A DNA stretch of 7,185 nt from Actinomycetota bacterium (GTDB lineage Bacteria > Actinomycetota > Actinomycetes > Mycobacteriales > Mycobacteriaceae): the NCBI GenBank assembly GCA_005787665.1, contig SYAB01000064.1:1-7185 (forward strand), in the 5' to 3' direction. Shown one piece after another: positions 5,919 through 7,185 of this stretch. The position numbers and the translations under genes are program-made. Within the stretch, counting starts at the first letter, position 1, and every line of letters begins with the position of its first letter. Below the pieces are notes generated by a model. That model ran no database searches, was not told where the DNA came from, and saw nothing but the letters and a program-made list of their open reading frames with translations.

Positions 5919-6854
5919 GTGCGACGCTTCTGTGCCGCCATCGTGCTGGCCGTGGTCGCGACGGTGTCGGGAGGCTGTGGCAGTTCCAACCCGCTGGGCG
6001 GGGGAGCGGTGTCGGCGGATCTGAAGTCGGTGGTCGTCGGGTCCGCGGACTTCCCGGAGTCCAAGATCCTCGGCGAGATCTACGCCCAGTCGTTGGAGGC
6101 CAACGGGTTCACCGTGGTCCGGCAGTTCGGCATCGGCAGCCGCGAGACCTACATCCCGGCACTACGGGATCGCTCCATCGACCTGATTCCGGAGTACACC
6201 GGAAACCTGCTGCAGTACTTCGACCCGACGAGCAGTGTCACCCGACCGGACGAGGTCGAACTGGCACTGCACCGGGCGTTGCCCGGAGATCTTTCGATCC
6301 TCACCCCGTCACCGGCCAACGACACCGACACGGTGACGGTCACCGAGGCCACCGCGAACAAGTGGAAGCTCACCAGCATCGGCGACCTGGCGGCCCGTTC
6401 GGCGGAGGTGAAGTTCGGGGCGCCTTCGGAGTTCCTCAACCGCGCCCAAGGTCTGCCCGGGCTGAAGTCGCGCTACAACCTCGACATCGCACCGGATAAC
6501 TTCGTCGCGATCAGCGACGGCGGCGGCCCGGCGACCGTGCGGGCACTCGTCGACGGAACCGTCACTGCGGCCAATATCTTCAGCACGTCCCCGGCGATCC
6601 CGCAGAACAAACTGGTGATCCTCACCGACCCGAAGAACAACTTCCTGCCCGGCAACGTCGTACCCCTGGTCAACTCCCAGAAGATGTCCGAACCGCTCAA
6701 GGCGGTGCTGGACGCGGTGTCGGCGAAGCTGACGACCGGGGGGCTCACCGCGCTCAACGGCGCGGTCAGCGGCAACACCGGTGTCGATCCGGAGGAGGCG
6801 GCCCGGGAATGGGTGCGCGAGAACGGCTTCGGCCAACCGATCGGTGAGCGGTAG
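5919..6854 (+). CDS. proX: Osmoprotectant ABC transporter substrate-binding lipoprotein ProX (OpuAC family)
   Basis: This 311-residue protein has a lipoprotein signal peptide: R2-R3, a hydrophobic stretch from about residue 6 to 16, then VSGGC with the likely lipidated Cys at residue 20. The -3 position is Ser where Leu/Val/Ile is usual, so the lipobox is slightly atypical. The mature part matches the OpuAC/ProX family that captures glycine betaine, choline or related solutes. It opens with VVVGSADFPESKILGEIYAQ, followed by GIGSRETYIPAL, then IDLIPEYTGNLLQYF, then the second-lobe segment GGPATVRALVDG. M. tuberculosis ProX (Rv3759c) is about the same length. The ligand is assigned by family only and could differ. 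The gene overlaps proV by one base (TAGTG), indicating one operon, presumably proXVWZ continuing to the right. Confidence 0.92.
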   Translation: MRRFCAAIVLAVVATVSGGCGSSNPLGGGAVSADLKSVVVGSADFPESKILGEIYAQSLEANGFTVVRQFGIGSRETYIPALRDRSIDLIPEYTGNLLQYFDPTSSVTRPDEVELALHRALPGDLSILTPSPANDTDTVTVTEATANKWKLTSIGDLAARSAEVKFGAPSEFLNRAQGLPGLKSRYNLDIAPDNFVAISDGGGPATVRALVDGTVTAANIFSTSPAIPQNKLVILTDPKNNFLPGNVVPLVNSQKMSEPLKAVLDAVSAKLTTGGLTALNGAVSGNTGVDPEEAAREWVRENGFGQPIGER

Positions 6855-7185
6855 TGATCACCTTCACCGGCGTCACCAAGCGCTACCCCGATGGGACGGT
6901 CGCCGTGGACGACCTGAGCCTTGAGGTGCCCGAGGGAACGTTGACGGTGTTCGTCGGGCCCTCGGGCTGCGGTAAGACGACCTCGATGCGGATGATCAAC
7001 CGGATGGTCGAGCCGACGTCGGGGACCGTGAGTGTCGACGGCCGGGACGTCTCGACGGTCAACGCGGTCAGGCTTCGACTCGGGATCGGGTACGTCATTC
7101 AGAGCGGCGGCCTGATGCCGCATCAGCGGGTGATCGACAATGTCGCAACCGTGCCGGTGCTGCGGGGGCAGTCCCGGCGGGCCGC
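6854..7185 (+). CDS. proV: Osmoprotectant ABC transporter ATP-binding protein ProV, 3' end outside window
   Basis: A GTG at 6854 shares its G with the proX stop codon and opens a frame that runs to the window edge (110 codons). It reads like the start of an OpuAA/ProV ATPase: ITFTGVTKRYPDGTVAVDDL, then the Walker A motif G35-P-S-G-C-G-K41-T-T. MRMINRMVEPTSGTV, characteristic of the betaine/choline importer ATPases, follows. The Q-loop Gln is Q83 in GYVIQSGGLMPHQ. The signature motif, Walker B and any CBS domains lie beyond the edge. It would power uptake of the solute bound by ProX, together with two permeases probably encoded next. The one-base overlap implies translational coupling with proX. 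Confidence 0.9.
   Translation, partial: MITFTGVTKRYPDGTVAVDDLSLEVPEGTLTVFVGPSGCGKTTSMRMINRMVEPTSGTVSVDGRDVSTVNAVRLRLGIGYVIQSGGLMPHQRVIDNVATVPVLRGQSRRA

Noticed and set aside
1..7185. A new defence, mobile or biosynthetic system in this window
   Set aside because: All genes belong to known chromosomal families in an order largely shared with other mycobacteria. No integrase, toxin-antitoxin pair, nuclease, reverse transcriptase or repeat array is visible.

Overview
The window is high-GC, tightly packed actinobacterial DNA, most likely from a non-tuberculous mycobacterium (Mycolicibacterium-like). Three things point there: a PE-PPE-type serine hydrolase, a TcrY-like sensor kinase, and a gene order that matches, in mirror image, the M. 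tuberculosis segment Rv3764c (tcrY) - Rv3762c (alkyl sulfatase) - Rv3760 (small membrane protein) - Rv3759c/Rv3758c (proX/proV). That synteny is recalled from general knowledge and was not searched.

Layout, left to right. Positions 1-693 (+) hold the 3' part of a histidine kinase (tcrY-like), cut by the window edge. Positions 763-2640 (+) hold a complete metallo-beta-lactamase-fold alkyl sulfatase with an SCP2-like C-terminal domain, followed closely by a small charged hypothetical protein (2655-2951, +). Convergent to these is a short-chain dehydrogenase/reductase (2977-3749, -) whose reading frame is broken by a single-base frameshift near 3550. Divergent from it, with only 18 bp between start codons, is a histidine phosphatase (3768-4394, +) and then a secreted PE-PPE-domain hydrolase (4406-5491, +), probably one transcript. 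The 3' end of the hydrolase gene overlaps the 3' end of a convergent LapA/DUF1049-type membrane protein gene (5421-5780, -). After a 138-bp divergent spacer come proX (5919-6854, +), a lipoprotein substrate-binding subunit, and proV (6854-7185+, +), the ATPase of a glycine betaine/choline-type ABC importer, cut by the right edge.

Functionally the window mixes envelope sensing (kinase), sulfate-ester hydrolysis, cell-envelope or lipid hydrolysis (PE-PPE domain) and compatible-solute uptake (proXV). Compared with the remembered M. tuberculosis order, lpqH is missing between the kinase and sulfatase genes, and the fadE36 position is replaced by the small protein, SDR, phosphatase and PE-PPE genes. 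No rRNA, tRNA, CRISPR array, insertion sequence or phage gene is visible, and no stretch over 300 bp lacks a gene. I see no new multi-gene system. The points most worth a second look are the SDR frameshift, the 18-bp divergent start region with a leaderless-type -10 box, and the little-characterised small protein coupled to the sulfatase.
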